Positions 18,736 to 26,787 of a stretch of 64,000 nucleotides of DNA are shown here, one piece after another. Numbering within the stretch: the stretch's first letter is position 1; each line of letters begins with the position of its first letter. This DNA comes from Hongsoonwoonella zoysiae (lineage in GTDB: Bacteria; Pseudomonadota; Alphaproteobacteria; Rhizobiales; Stappiaceae), in assembly GCF_013266695.1 (NCBI RefSeq), contig NZ_JABRXF010000002.1, positions 930,001-994,000 of the forward strand, in the 5' to 3' direction. The position numbers and the translations under genes were made by a program. The notes beneath the pieces are model-generated. The model was not told the DNA's origin, searched no databases, and worked only from the letters and a program-made list of their open reading frames with translations.

Positions 18736-20331
18736 ATGTTCGATATCGGAACCATCTCGATCATCCTGCTTATGTCGATGCTTCTTCTGCTGGCCATCGG
18801 CATGCCGCTCGGCTTCGCGTCGGCCATCTTGGCGGTCGGCGTATTGGTTATGAAATTCGGCCCGGATATCCTGTTCGGAAACTTCGGCACGGGCCCGCTG
18901 AACATTTTGGCGCAAAGGGTTTACGGCCTTCTCACCGACTACGTGCTGATATCCATCCCGCTTTTCATTTTCATGGCGAATTTGCTGGAACGATCCGGCA
19001 TCGCCAGCGAAATGTATAATTCGCTCAATGTCTGGCTCAGCCGGGCGCGCGGCGGGATAGCTATCGTCACCTCGGTCATGGCGGTGATCATGGCGGCAAT
19101 GTCGGGCATCATCGGTGGCGAGGTCGTGCTGCTTGGGCTCATCGCACTGCCGCAGATGCTCCGTCTGGGCTACAACCAGAACCTGGCCATAGGCACGATC
19201 TGCGCAAGCGGTTCGCTCGGGACGATGATCCCTCCCTCGATCGTTCTGATCATCTACGGCCTGATTACCGAAACTTCGATCAAGGCACTGTTCACGGCGA
19301 GCTTTCTTCCAGGCTTCATGCTGGCCAGTTTCTTCATCATCTACATTATCGTCCGCACGCAATTGAACCCCGATCACGCCCCCTTGCCCGAGCCTGTGCC
19401 TGGGGAACCTGAGGGGCGCGAAAAAGCAGCGCTGTTTGGTACCTTCGTCCTGACGTTGATCGCCGGCTTCTGCACCGCTCTTTTCCTTAGGGCGACCTTC
19501 TTTACGGTGACAGGCCAGAATACGGCCAGGGAAGGTGTTGATGCGATAACGCTGGGAACTCCGGACTACGTCTTGAAGTTCGGCATCGCCTTGGCAATCG
19601 CGCTCGGGCTCATATTGTTCGTGGCAGGCCGCGAACGGTTCGCCAAGTCCTGGAAGATGGGCAAAGGGCTCGTTGCTCCGCTTGTAGTTATCGGTGTTGT
19701 TCTCGGCTCCATTTATGGCGGGATCACCGGCATTACCGAAGCTGCGGGCATGGGCGTCGTCGCCGTGGGTGTCATCGCTACGCTTCGTAGAGAGATGAGC
19801 TTTCACCTCTTGTTTGAAAGCCTCAAACGCACGCTGAAATCCACCGGTACCATCATCTGGGTTACAATCGGCGCCACGGCTCTCGCCGGTGCCTACACAA
19901 TCGCCGGCGGCCCCACCTACATCGCCAACACCATTATCGGGGCCGAACTGCCGACGATGAGCATCATCCTGATAATGATGGTCATCTTCCTGTTTCTCGG
20001 TGCATTTATGGACTGGGTCGGCATCGTCCTTCTCGTCATGCCGGTGTTCTTGCCGATCGTGCTGCGTCTTCCGGTGGAGGAACTCGGTTTTCTGGGGGGG
20101 TTGGACCCCCGGCACGTCGCGATTTGGTTCGGCGTTGTCTTCACCATGAATATGCAGGTCAGCTTTCTGTCGCCTCCGTTCGGCCCGGCCGCCTTCTACC
20201 TGAAGTCGGTTGCCCCGCCGCACATCACGCTTACTGACATTTTCAGGGGCTTTCTGCCATTTATCGGCATACAGCTGCTCGCCCTCGCGGTGCTGCTGAT
20301 CTGGCCGCCAATGGTCTCGCTCTTTTTGTAA
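18736..20331 (+). CDS. dctM: TRAP transporter large permease subunit DctM
   Basis: A 531-residue polytopic membrane protein of the DctM family, the ion-coupled transport subunit. Recognisable parts are IPLFIFMANLLERSGIA, ASGSLGTMIPPSIVLIIYGL and the C-terminal WFGVVFTMNMQVSFLSPPFGPAAFY (shown in part: QVSFLSPPFGPAAFY). About a dozen hydrophobic helices are spread along it. It is longer than the usual 425-430 residues because of an insert around residues 220-300 (PLPEPVPGEPEGREKAALF and an extra hydrophobic stretch), seen in the larger TRAP subgroup. It starts directly after the dctQ stop and is followed after 76 bases by the dehydrogenase gene. Confidence 0.95.
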   Translation: MFDIGTISIILLMSMLLLLAIGMPLGFASAILAVGVLVMKFGPDILFGNFGTGPLNILAQRVYGLLTDYVLISIPLFIFMANLLERSGIASEMYNSLNVWLSRARGGIAIVTSVMAVIMAAMSGIIGGEVVLLGLIALPQMLRLGYNQNLAIGTICASGSLGTMIPPSIVLIIYGLITETSIKALFTASFLPGFMLASFFIIYIIVRTQLNPDHAPLPEPVPGEPEGREKAALFGTFVLTLIAGFCTALFLRATFFTVTGQNTAREGVDAITLGTPDYVLKFGIALAIALGLILFVAGRERFAKSWKMGKGLVAPLVVIGVVLGSIYGGITGITEAAGMGVVAVGVIATLRREMSFHLLFESLKRTLKSTGTIIWVTIGATALAGAYTIAGGPTYIANTIIGAELPTMSIILIMMVIFLFLGAFMDWVGIVLLVMPVFLPIVLRLPVEELGFLGGLDPRHVAIWFGVVFTMNMQVSFLSPPFGPAAFYLKSVAPPHITLTDIFRGFLPFIGIQLLALAVLLIWPPMVSLFL

Positions 20332-20407
20332 GGCGCAGTCGAAACCGGCCGGACGCCACCCTGCGGCGATCCGGCGATCCGACTTTTACCAATCGGGAGT
20401 TATTACC

Positions 20408-21295
20408 GTGACCCACCCCAAAATCGGATTCATCGGCCTTGGCCTCATGGGCTCGGCGATGGTGGAATGCCTGCAGGCCAATGGCTACGACGTGACGGTG
20501 ATCGTCAATCGGTCGCGCAAATCGATTGATGAAGCGCTCGCGCGCGGCGCAACCGAAGCCAAGACCTCAGCCGAACTCGCCGCCACTTCCGATATCGTTA
20601 TGTTCTGCATGGATACTTCCGCCAGTGTGGAAAGCCGGGTTTATGGCGATGATGGCGCTCTCGCCGGAGTCAAGCCCGGCACGGTCGTGATCGATTTCGG
20701 CACCTCCCTTCCCGGCTCCACCAAAAAGATCGGAGCCGATCTGGCGAAAAAAGGAGCGGTCTATCTGGACGCACCGCTTGGGCGCACGCCTTCACATGCC
20801 AAGGAAGGCAAGTTGAACATCATGTGCTCCGGCGACGATACGGCTTACGAAAAGGTCAAGCCGGTGCTTGATGTCCTGGGAGAGAACGTCTTTCACCTCG
20901 GCCCGCTCGGCACCGGGCATACGATCAAACTGATCAACAATTTCTTCGCCATGACCACCGCTTGCGCGATGTCTGAAGCGTTCGCCATGGCCGACAGCGC
21001 GGGCGTTCCGCGCGAAAAGCTCTATCAGGTGATGGCGGCGGGCCCGCTGCACTCGGGCATGATGGACTTCATCAAATCCTACGCGATGGACCACAAGGTC
21101 GACCTCGCCTTTTCCATGGCAAACGCGAAAAAGGACGTCGGCTACTATCGCGCGATGGCCGAAGAGCTCGGCGCGAGATCGCGGATGTCATCCGCCGCAA
21201 CCGAGACGCTCGAGGAGGCTGTCGGCGATGGCTGGGGCGAACGCATGGTCCCCGAGATGGTCGATTTTCTGGCCTCCGCTTTCGCCAGGAAATAA
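20408..21295 (+). CDS. Beta-hydroxyacid dehydrogenase family protein (HIBADH-like), variant substrate motif
   Basis: A 295-residue NAD(P)-dependent dehydrogenase of the 3-hydroxyisobutyrate/tartronate-semialdehyde reductase family. The N-terminal dinucleotide motif is FIGLGLMGSAM, and the catalytic Lys is in TIKLINNF. The substrate motif usually reading DAPVSGG is DAPLGRTP here, shared with the second paralogue at 24892-25830. The start is GTG 20408 with CGGGAG upstream. It follows dctM by 76 bases and is probably the fourth gene of the TRAP operon, so it should act on the imported acid or an early product. The reaction is unknown. Confidence 0.88.
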   Translation: MTHPKIGFIGLGLMGSAMVECLQANGYDVTVIVNRSRKSIDEALARGATEAKTSAELAATSDIVMFCMDTSASVESRVYGDDGALAGVKPGTVVIDFGTSLPGSTKKIGADLAKKGAVYLDAPLGRTPSHAKEGKLNIMCSGDDTAYEKVKPVLDVLGENVFHLGPLGTGHTIKLINNFFAMTTACAMSEAFAMADSAGVPREKLYQVMAAGPLHSGMMDFIKSYAMDHKVDLAFSMANAKKDVGYYRAMAEELGARSRMSSAATETLEEAVGDGWGERMVPEMVDFLASAFARK

Positions 21296-21399
21296 AGACC
21301 ACAAATCCTTCGCGCCGAAATTCACATTACAGCCCCTTCACAGGCAAACCGTACCCGGCTCATGATGCCGGATACGGCCCGGTCGGAAGCAATCTCCGC

Positions 21400-22149
21400 T
21401 TAGCCCCGTCCGATGTATGGCATGGCGGTCGCCATCACCGTCATGAATTGCACGTTGGCTTCAAGCGGCAACGTTGCCATATGCAGGACGGAGGTTGCGA
21501 CGTGGCTTGCGTCCATGACGGGTTCGATGCGCGTCGAACCGTCGGCCTGCGGTACGCCTTTGGTCATCGCAACAGCCATGTCGGTGAGGGCGTTGCCGAT
21601 GTCGATCTGACCGCAGGCAATGTTGAATCGCCGCCCATCTAGCGAGAGTGTGCGCGTCAGGCCTGTTACCGCATGTTTAGACATGGTGTAGGGCACCGAT
21701 CCCGGCCGCGGCACATAGGCCGATACCGAACCATTGTTGATGATGCGCCCGCCTTGCGGGTCCTGTTTGCGCATCGTGCCGAAGGCTTCGCGCGCGCATA
21801 AAAACATGCCGTTGATGTTGACATTGCTCAGCGCCAGCCAGTCATCGACCGCGATTTCGTCGATCAATGTCGAAGGCAGGCTCATTCCCGCGTTGTTGAA
21901 CAACACATCGAGTCGGCCCCAGCGACCCGACACTTCCGAAAATCCCTCTGCGACCGCTTTCGGGTCGGTCACGTCAAAAGGGAGAACAAGAGCGTTTTCA
22001 TGACCCTCCGCGCTCTCTTCCAACGCGTTTTCACGCCTTCCGACGAGAGCGACACGCCAGCCTTCCTTCAAAAAAATCCTCGCCGTCAGCCGCCCGATCC
22101 CGCTGCCTGCACCGGTTATGAGGATCGTCCTTGCGCCATTCTCGGTCAT
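21400..22149 (-). CDS. SDR-family oxidoreductase
   Basis: A 249-residue classical short-chain dehydrogenase. The cofactor motif TGAGSGIG lies at about residues 11-18, followed by NNAG, and the catalytic Ser and YxxxK are in NGSVSAYVPRPGSVPYTMSKHA. The frame is open upstream to 22359, but MTENGARTILITG at 22149 is the natural start. The gene points away from operator 3 (22347-22360), about 200 bases upstream, and is convergent with the TRAP operon. It probably oxidises a hydroxyl group of a sugar-acid intermediate; the substrate is unknown. Confidence 0.9.
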   Translation of the reverse strand: MTENGARTILITGAGSGIGRLTARIFLKEGWRVALVGRRENALEESAEGHENALVLPFDVTDPKAVAEGFSEVSGRWGRLDVLFNNAGMSLPSTLIDEIAVDDWLALSNVNINGMFLCAREAFGTMRKQDPQGGRIINNGSVSAYVPRPGSVPYTMSKHAVTGLTRTLSLDGRRFNIACGQIDIGNALTDMAVAMTKGVPQADGSTRIEPVMDASHVATSVLHMATLPLEANVQFMTVMATAMPYIGRG

Positions 22150-22346
22150 TCCTGTCGCTCCCTTCAAAATTATCAGTCTTTCGTCTTCGCCGCCACACGC
22201 GGGCAATGGTGCTTTCGCGAACGGCTTCCGGCAGCAAGAACCCTTCGGCGTTAATTGCGAAGGCGAAGGCCACATACGGGCGGATCCGGCTTCCTCAAGG
22301 CTGTCTTTTTCAGCCGATCCTGTTATTGCGTTGGATGGATTCGCTT

Positions 22347-22360
22347 CTTGGTATACCAAG
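22347..22360. promoter_or_regulatory. Probable GntR operator 3
   Basis: CTTGGTATACCAAG is a perfect 14-base palindrome with the same TGGTATACCA core as operators 1, 2 and 4. It lies 198 bases upstream of the SDR gene (minus strand) and 63 bases upstream of the secreted protein gene (plus strand), so it could control either or both. Confidence 0.75.
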
Positions 22361-22422
22361 TGCGATGAATATCACATTTGGATTTTGAAATGCGTCACGG
22401 TCCGCAAAATTCAGGGATAATC

Positions 22423-22902
22423 ATGACCCCAATTGCAAGGCTTGCTTTGGTGACAACAGTTGCTGCGGCAAGTTGCCTCGCTCTTCCCGCGCTGGCGGAG
22501 GAGCCCGAAACGGCGCGCGCCTGCGTCGCGATCCAGTCTGAAGCAGGCGCTTCAGCCGCCGAATGCGTGAACCGCTTTCAGGCAGATTGCCTCCAATATG
22601 AAGAAGGAAGCCACGCCGGATTGGCCTGCTTTCTCGAAGCAAAAGAAAAATGGGGTGGCCTGATCAAGGAACGCATGGAGGAGATCAGGGCAAGTGCTCC
22701 TGACGAGATCAGCCAGATTGCCGGAATCGAGGTCAAATACGACCTACAGCAGAACCTGCTTCAGTGCGACCGCATCAGGGAACTGACCCTTGTGCGCAAG
22801 GATCCGGATGAGAAAACGCGGCATGCTCACGCGCGCTGCGAGGCGACGGCCGTCGGGCTTGCCTATGTCAAGCTGCTTATCCAGTCGAACGCATCCAGAT
22901 AG
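22423..22902 (+). CDS. Small secreted Cys-containing protein of unknown function
   Basis: A 159-residue protein with a clear signal peptide (TPIARLALVTTVAAASCLALP, then ALA-EE). The mature part has several Cys spaced in pairs (ARACVAI, AAECVNRF, ADCLQY, GLACFLEA, LLQCDRI, ARCEAT), suggesting disulfides and a helical periplasmic fold. It weakly recalls LprI-type lysozyme inhibitors, but I do not claim that. The start is ATG 22423; another in-frame ATG at 22390 is possible. It lies downstream of operator 3 and 17 bases upstream of azlC. Confidence 0.65.
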   Translation: MTPIARLALVTTVAAASCLALPALAEEPETARACVAIQSEAGASAAECVNRFQADCLQYEEGSHAGLACFLEAKEKWGGLIKERMEEIRASAPDEISQIAGIEVKYDLQQNLLQCDRIRELTLVRKDPDEKTRHAHARCEATAVGLAYVKLLIQSNASR

Positions 22903-22919
22903 ACCGGCCACGACATAGA

Positions 22920-23633
22920 ATGACCGTTTCCACCAAGAAGGCGTTTCGCCGCGGATTCCGCGATTGCAGCCCATTCGTCGCAATCGTCATCCCTTACGCG
23001 CTCCTGTTCGGTGTGGTTGCGCGCGATGCCGGCCTTGCCGTCTACGAAGTCATGTCGATGTCCGTGCTCATCATTGCCGGAGCATCGCAATTCACAGCAC
23101 TTGCGTTGATGCAGGAGCATGCGCCGGTCTTCATTGTGCTTCTTGCGGCGCTTGCCGTGAACATGCGCATGGCGATGTATTCTGCCGCCCTTGTTCCGCA
23201 CTTGGGCAAGGCTCCAATGCGGTTGCGCGTCCTCATGGCCTACCTGATGGTCGATCAAAGCTTCGCGGTTTCGGTGAAAACCTACGAGGAAGAGCCGCGA
23301 ATGCCGCTGGATGAGAAGATCTCCTATTATTTCGGCTGCGTGACGGCGGTTTGCCCGCTTTGGTATCTTTGCACCTTCACCGGCGCGATGATCGGACAAG
23401 CGATTCCGACGCATTTTTCGCTCGATTTCGCCATCCCCGTCTGCTTCATCGCGCTCGTCGCGCCGATGATGCGCAGCCTGCCGCATGTGATTTCCGCTTT
23501 CGTTTCGGTCCTCGGCGCGATTGCCTTTTCCTGGATGCCCTACAATCTCTGGCTGATCGTGGCCGGCAGCCTTGCCATGGCGGCCGGTGCCCAGACGGAG
23601 TTTTTTCTTGAACGGCGGGCAAAGCGGGCATGA
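22920..23633 (+). CDS. azlC: AzlC-family branched-chain amino acid exporter, large subunit
   Basis: A 237-residue membrane protein of the AzlC/YgaZ family. Family-like stretches are FRRGFRDCSPFVAIVIPYALLFG (shown in part: FRRGFRDCSPF), VMSMSVLIIAGASQFTAL and LLAALAVNMRMAMYSAAL. About seven hydrophobic segments are visible. With AzlD it forms a two-subunit exporter of branched-chain or related amino acids. The last bases overlap the azlD start (ATGA at 23630-23633). The link to the surrounding sugar-acid genes is unclear and may be only positional. Confidence 0.93.
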   Translation: MTVSTKKAFRRGFRDCSPFVAIVIPYALLFGVVARDAGLAVYEVMSMSVLIIAGASQFTALALMQEHAPVFIVLLAALAVNMRMAMYSAALVPHLGKAPMRLRVLMAYLMVDQSFAVSVKTYEEEPRMPLDEKISYYFGCVTAVCPLWYLCTFTGAMIGQAIPTHFSLDFAIPVCFIALVAPMMRSLPHVISAFVSVLGAIAFSWMPYNLWLIVAGSLAMAAGAQTEFFLERRAKRA

Positions 23634-23953
23634 TCGAGAAAGATATTTTCTGGATCGTGACGTGCCTGCTTGGCGCCGGCACCTTTCTGATCCGCTTTTC
23701 CTTTCTCGGGCTTTTGGGCGGGCGCGCCCTGCCCGGCTGGGTGCTTTCCCATCTTCGCTATGTCGCCGTCGCCGTCCTGCCCGCCCTGATCACGCCGCTG
23801 GTGCTTTGGCCGCCGGCAACCGGCGGCGAAACCGATGCGGCGCGCCTGATTGCGGCGCTGGCGGCTTTCCTTGTGGGTCTGAGGAACAGCATCGTTGGCG
23901 CGGTCGTCGCAGGCATGGGCACGCTTTATCTGATGCAATACCTGCTCGGTTGA
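23630..23953 (+). CDS. azlD: AzlD-family transporter subunit
   Basis: A 107-residue membrane protein with about four hydrophobic segments and the family-like pattern TFLIRFSFLGLLGGRALPGW (shown in part: LIRFSFLGLLGGR). It is the small partner of AzlC, translationally coupled by a 4-base ATGA overlap. Its stop lies two bases from the end of the convergent dioxygenase gene. Confidence 0.92.
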   Translation: MIEKDIFWIVTCLLGAGTFLIRFSFLGLLGGRALPGWVLSHLRYVAVAVLPALITPLVLWPPATGGETDAARLIAALAAFLVGLRNSIVGAVVAGMGTLYLMQYLLG

Positions 23954-23955
23954 AG

Positions 23956-24846
23956 TCAGACGAATGCGCTTTTGGCGCCGCCCGTTTTCTGCGACTTGAA
24001 GATCGAGCTGGCGTCCGGAGCTGGTGGCAGAGGGATCGAGACCGGAACTTTTTCCAGCCGCGGCGCAAGGCACAAGCGTCCTGTGATCAGCCGCTCCTGA
24101 AGGTCGTCCCACAAACGCCTTTGGCCGAGCGAATGGATGTAGGATCCAGCCCCCAACAATGGCCAGGCGTCGGCAGCGTGACACTCGTAGAACAGGATCA
24201 GCCGCGCCCGGTCGCTGGTATTGGGCGCCGAGCCATGCAGCGTCTTGGCATGATGCACCGTCATGCTTCCTGCCTTGCCGGTCAGCGTCACCGCCTTTTC
24301 CTTTTCGAATAGCGGGTCGTCGGGATCGATCGCGCCGCAAAACACGCCGTTTGCCATATGGCTCAGGATTTCGCCCTTGTGCGACCCCGGTATCACCATC
24401 AAGGGCCCGTTGTCGTCATCAACGTCTTCAAGCATCAGGCCGAAAGCGAGCATGGAATCATTCGTATGGGGATAAAACGCCCAGTCCTGATGCCACTCCA
24501 CGGCCGCGCCGCCACCCGGCGCTTTCGTGTTCAGCTTGCTGGTCTGCAGCATCGTGTCCGGACCCAGCAGATCGATCAAAACCTCTGTGATCCTTGAGTC
24601 GCGCAACAATTCCCAGAAATAGGGGTGAACACGGTGCGGCAGCTTGATCCGCGTGAGGCGCGGTGACGCCGCGCTATGGCCTTCATCCAGATCGTAGATG
24701 TCGTTGCTTTCGGTCACATCGCGCGACTTTTCAATCAGATCGTAGGTGATCCGCTGCAATTCCCGCAGTTGATCTTCCGTGATGGCATCTTCGATCATGA
24801 GGTAGCCGTCGCGGTCGTAACGCGCCTTTTGTTCCTGTGTCAGCAT
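23956..24846 (-). CDS. Phytanoyl-CoA dioxygenase (PhyH) family Fe(II)/2-oxoglutarate oxygenase
   Basis: A 296-residue double-stranded beta-helix oxygenase. The Fe ligands are in WHQDWAF (His-x-Asp) and in KTLHGSAPN (distal His), and RARLILFYE carries the probable 2-oxoglutarate-binding Arg. The family hydroxylates diverse small molecules using O2 and 2-oxoglutarate. It is the third gene of a minus-strand set led by an SDR (26626) and a beta-hydroxyacid dehydrogenase (25830), 45 bases after the latter; GGTGGGGAGG precedes ATG 24846. Together with operator 4 this suggests a role in the same catabolic pathway, perhaps an initial hydroxylation or oxidative demethylation. The substrate is unknown. 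Confidence 0.9.
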   Translation of the reverse strand: MLTQEQKARYDRDGYLMIEDAITEDQLRELQRITYDLIEKSRDVTESNDIYDLDEGHSAASPRLTRIKLPHRVHPYFWELLRDSRITEVLIDLLGPDTMLQTSKLNTKAPGGGAAVEWHQDWAFYPHTNDSMLAFGLMLEDVDDDNGPLMVIPGSHKGEILSHMANGVFCGAIDPDDPLFEKEKAVTLTGKAGSMTVHHAKTLHGSAPNTSDRARLILFYECHAADAWPLLGAGSYIHSLGQRRLWDDLQERLITGRLCLAPRLEKVPVSIPLPPAPDASSIFKSQKTGGAKSAFV

Positions 24847-24891
24847 CTGGCCGACCTCCCCACCGCATGTTCAACAAGCACACGTCCAACC

Positions 24892-25830
24892 CTATTTTTT
24901 CTTTCGCCCTTTCTCGACCGCTTCGGCGATGTTCACGCCGTTCAGCGCGGCCACATGATCGGACAGCATGGGAACGTAATCGCCCCCCTTCCCGATCGCC
25001 TCGGCGTGGGTGAAATAGTGCTTCACAGACGCCCCCATGATGTTCACGACATCCGCACCGGCCGCCATATTAGCAATGTAGCGCACATCCTTGCTGGCAT
25101 TTGCGATTGTGAACTTGTGCGCATCGCGGTCGCGGTCCACGGTATAGTGCATGAAGGTGTCGAAGAAACCGTTCGACATCCGGCTCGAACCGATCACGTC
25201 ACGGACCGTTTGCGGAGAGATTCCAACCTTCGCGGCAAGTGTGACCGCTTCGGAATAAAGTGCGGCATATCCCATGGCGATGAAGTTCATGATGAGCTTC
25301 ATTCTGTGGGCGCTCCCCACCGGCCCGATATGCTGAATATTGGCGGCCCAGCATTCAATCACCGGCCGGATTTTTTCGAAGACTTCCGGCTCCGCTCCCA
25401 CCATCGCATCCAGCGTTCCCGCCTCGGCTTCGGCAGGCGTGCGGCCAAGCGGCGCATCGACCAGCGTCATACCCTTTCCGCTCAATTCAGCGGCGAGTGT
25501 TACAGTCGAATTCGGGTCGGCCGTTGTGGCGTCGATGACGATCAGGCCCGACTTGCCGGAGGCGAGGATCCCCTCTTCTCCGCGGATCACGTTTTCCACC
25601 TGTTCGCTGCTGGAAAGGCAGATGTGAACGATATCGCACGCTTCGGCCATCTCCTTCGGGCTTGCCACCTCGCGCGCACCTCTGGATACGAGATCGTCGA
25701 CCGGCTTGCGGTTTCTGTGCCCTTTGACGATAAGTTCGTAGCCGCCTTTCAGTATATTCGCCGCCATCCCGTGGCCCATATACCCAACACCGATGAAGCC
25801 TATAACGGGCTTGCCGGATGCCTGTGTCAT
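24892..25830 (-). CDS. Second beta-hydroxyacid dehydrogenase family protein (HIBADH-like), variant motif
   Basis: A 312-residue paralogue of the 20408-21295 product. The dinucleotide motif is FIGVGYMGHGM, the substrate motif is DAPLGRTPAEA in place of DAPVSGG, and the catalytic Lys lies in RMKLIMNFIAMG. The C-terminus is Lys-rich (EKGRKKK). ATG 25830 is preceded by GGGAGGAG; the upstream in-frame ATG at 25842 overlaps that ribosome binding site and is rejected. It sits between the SDR gene (31 bases upstream) and the dioxygenase gene (45 bases downstream) in one probable operon behind operator 4. Confidence 0.88.
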   Translation of the reverse strand: MTQASGKPVIGFIGVGYMGHGMAANILKGGYELIVKGHRNRKPVDDLVSRGAREVASPKEMAEACDIVHICLSSSEQVENVIRGEEGILASGKSGLIVIDATTADPNSTVTLAAELSGKGMTLVDAPLGRTPAEAEAGTLDAMVGAEPEVFEKIRPVIECWAANIQHIGPVGSAHRMKLIMNFIAMGYAALYSEAVTLAAKVGISPQTVRDVIGSSRMSNGFFDTFMHYTVDRDRDAHKFTIANASKDVRYIANMAAGADVVNIMGASVKHYFTHAEAIGKGGDYVPMLSDHVAALNGVNIAEAVEKGRKKK

Positions 25831-25861
25831 GTCTCCTCCCATGGCCTTAGAGGTACGGCCT

Positions 25862-26626
25862 TCAAAGGCTGGCTGTTATGCCGCCATCCACGAACAGCGT
25901 GTGACCGTTGACGAAACTGGAAGCGTTCGAGGCAAGAAATACGCAAGCCCCGACAAGTTCTTCCACCTTCCCCCAGCGACCGGCAGGCGTGCGCTTTTCA
26001 AGCCAGGCGCAAAACTCCGGATCATTGACGAGGGCCGCGTTCAAGGGGGTATCGAAATAACCCGGCGCAATGGCGTTCACCTGAAGGCCGTATTTTGCCC
26101 AGTCGGTCGCCATGCCCTTGGTCAGGTTCGTCACCGCACCCTTGCTCGCGGTATAGGGCCCAATTCCAGGGCGCGCCAAGGCGGATTGTACCGAGGCTAT
26201 GTTGATGATCTTGCCCTGCCCGCGCCGGATCATGTGCCGCGCTACGGCCTGACCGACATAAAAGACCGACGAAACATTGGTTTTCATGAGTCGGTCGAAT
26301 GCTTCGGTTTCGAATTCTTCCAGCGGTGCGCGGTGCTGCATGCCCGCATTGTTGACCAGGATGTCAATGGGCCTTTCCTCGCGTTCAAACCGGTCAACGG
26401 CTTGCGCAACCGCTTCAGCGTCACAGGCGTCAAAAGGCAGTTCATGCACCTTGAAGCCCTCTTCCTCGAGCTTTTGTGCGGCTTTCTTCAGTCGGCTGGC
26501 ATTGCGTCCGTTCACGACGACGCTCGCTCCCGCTTCCGCAAGGCCACGGGCAAGCGCGTTGCCGATACCCATAGACGATCCCGTCACGAGTGCCGTCAGG
26601 CCTGAAAGATCGAATAAATTTGACAT
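25862..26626 (-). CDS. SDR-family oxidoreductase, gluconate 5-dehydrogenase (IdnO)-like
   Basis: A 254-residue classical SDR. The cofactor motif is TGSSMGIGNALARGLAEAG (shown as TGSSMGIG, about residues 15-22), with NNAGMQHR and the catalytic Ser and YxxxK in NIASVQSALARPGIGPYTASKGA. NNAGMQHRAPLEEF is characteristic of IdnO/Ga5DH-type enzymes, which reduce 5-ketogluconate to gluconate. The frame is open to 26734, but MSNLFDLSGLTALVTG at 26626 is the family N-terminus. It heads the SDR > dehydrogenase > dioxygenase operon and is divergent from the IdnD-like gene, so the pair could perform the two redox steps of L-idonate use. The substrate is inferred. Confidence 0.88.
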   Translation of the reverse strand: MSNLFDLSGLTALVTGSSMGIGNALARGLAEAGASVVVNGRNASRLKKAAQKLEEEGFKVHELPFDACDAEAVAQAVDRFEREERPIDILVNNAGMQHRAPLEEFETEAFDRLMKTNVSSVFYVGQAVARHMIRRGQGKIINIASVQSALARPGIGPYTASKGAVTNLTKGMATDWAKYGLQVNAIAPGYFDTPLNAALVNDPEFCAWLEKRTPAGRWGKVEELVGACVFLASNASSFVNGHTLFVDGGITASL

Positions 26627-26704
26627 CTCGTCCGTTTTCTTCCGCTTGCCGTTCTCGCGAAAACCGGTTCTGGAAACTTTTCCAATCTTCTTGATGGTCG
26701 GCTC

Positions 26705-26720
26705 AAATGGTATACCATTT
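26705..26720. promoter_or_regulatory. Probable GntR operator 4
   Basis: AAATGGTATACCATTT is a perfect 16-base palindrome, the longest of the four. It lies 79 bases upstream of the SDR gene (minus) and 68 bases upstream of the IdnD-like gene (plus), centrally placed to regulate both divergent operons. Confidence 0.78.
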
Positions 26721-26787
26721 CGGCGGTGCCGCAAGCCGACTTATGCTCTACCGCATATTGGAAAATCGCGCTCCAGGGAGACCCGCC

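Noticed and set aside
18610-20223. Minus-strand open frame of over 500 codons
   Set aside because: Antisense to dctM, rich in Asp/Arg/His as expected for the complement of a hydrophobic membrane gene.
22150-22359. Longer N-terminus for the SDR gene at 21400-22149
   Set aside because: The extra 70 residues have no SDR character and would begin inside operator 3; the family N-terminus begins at 22149.
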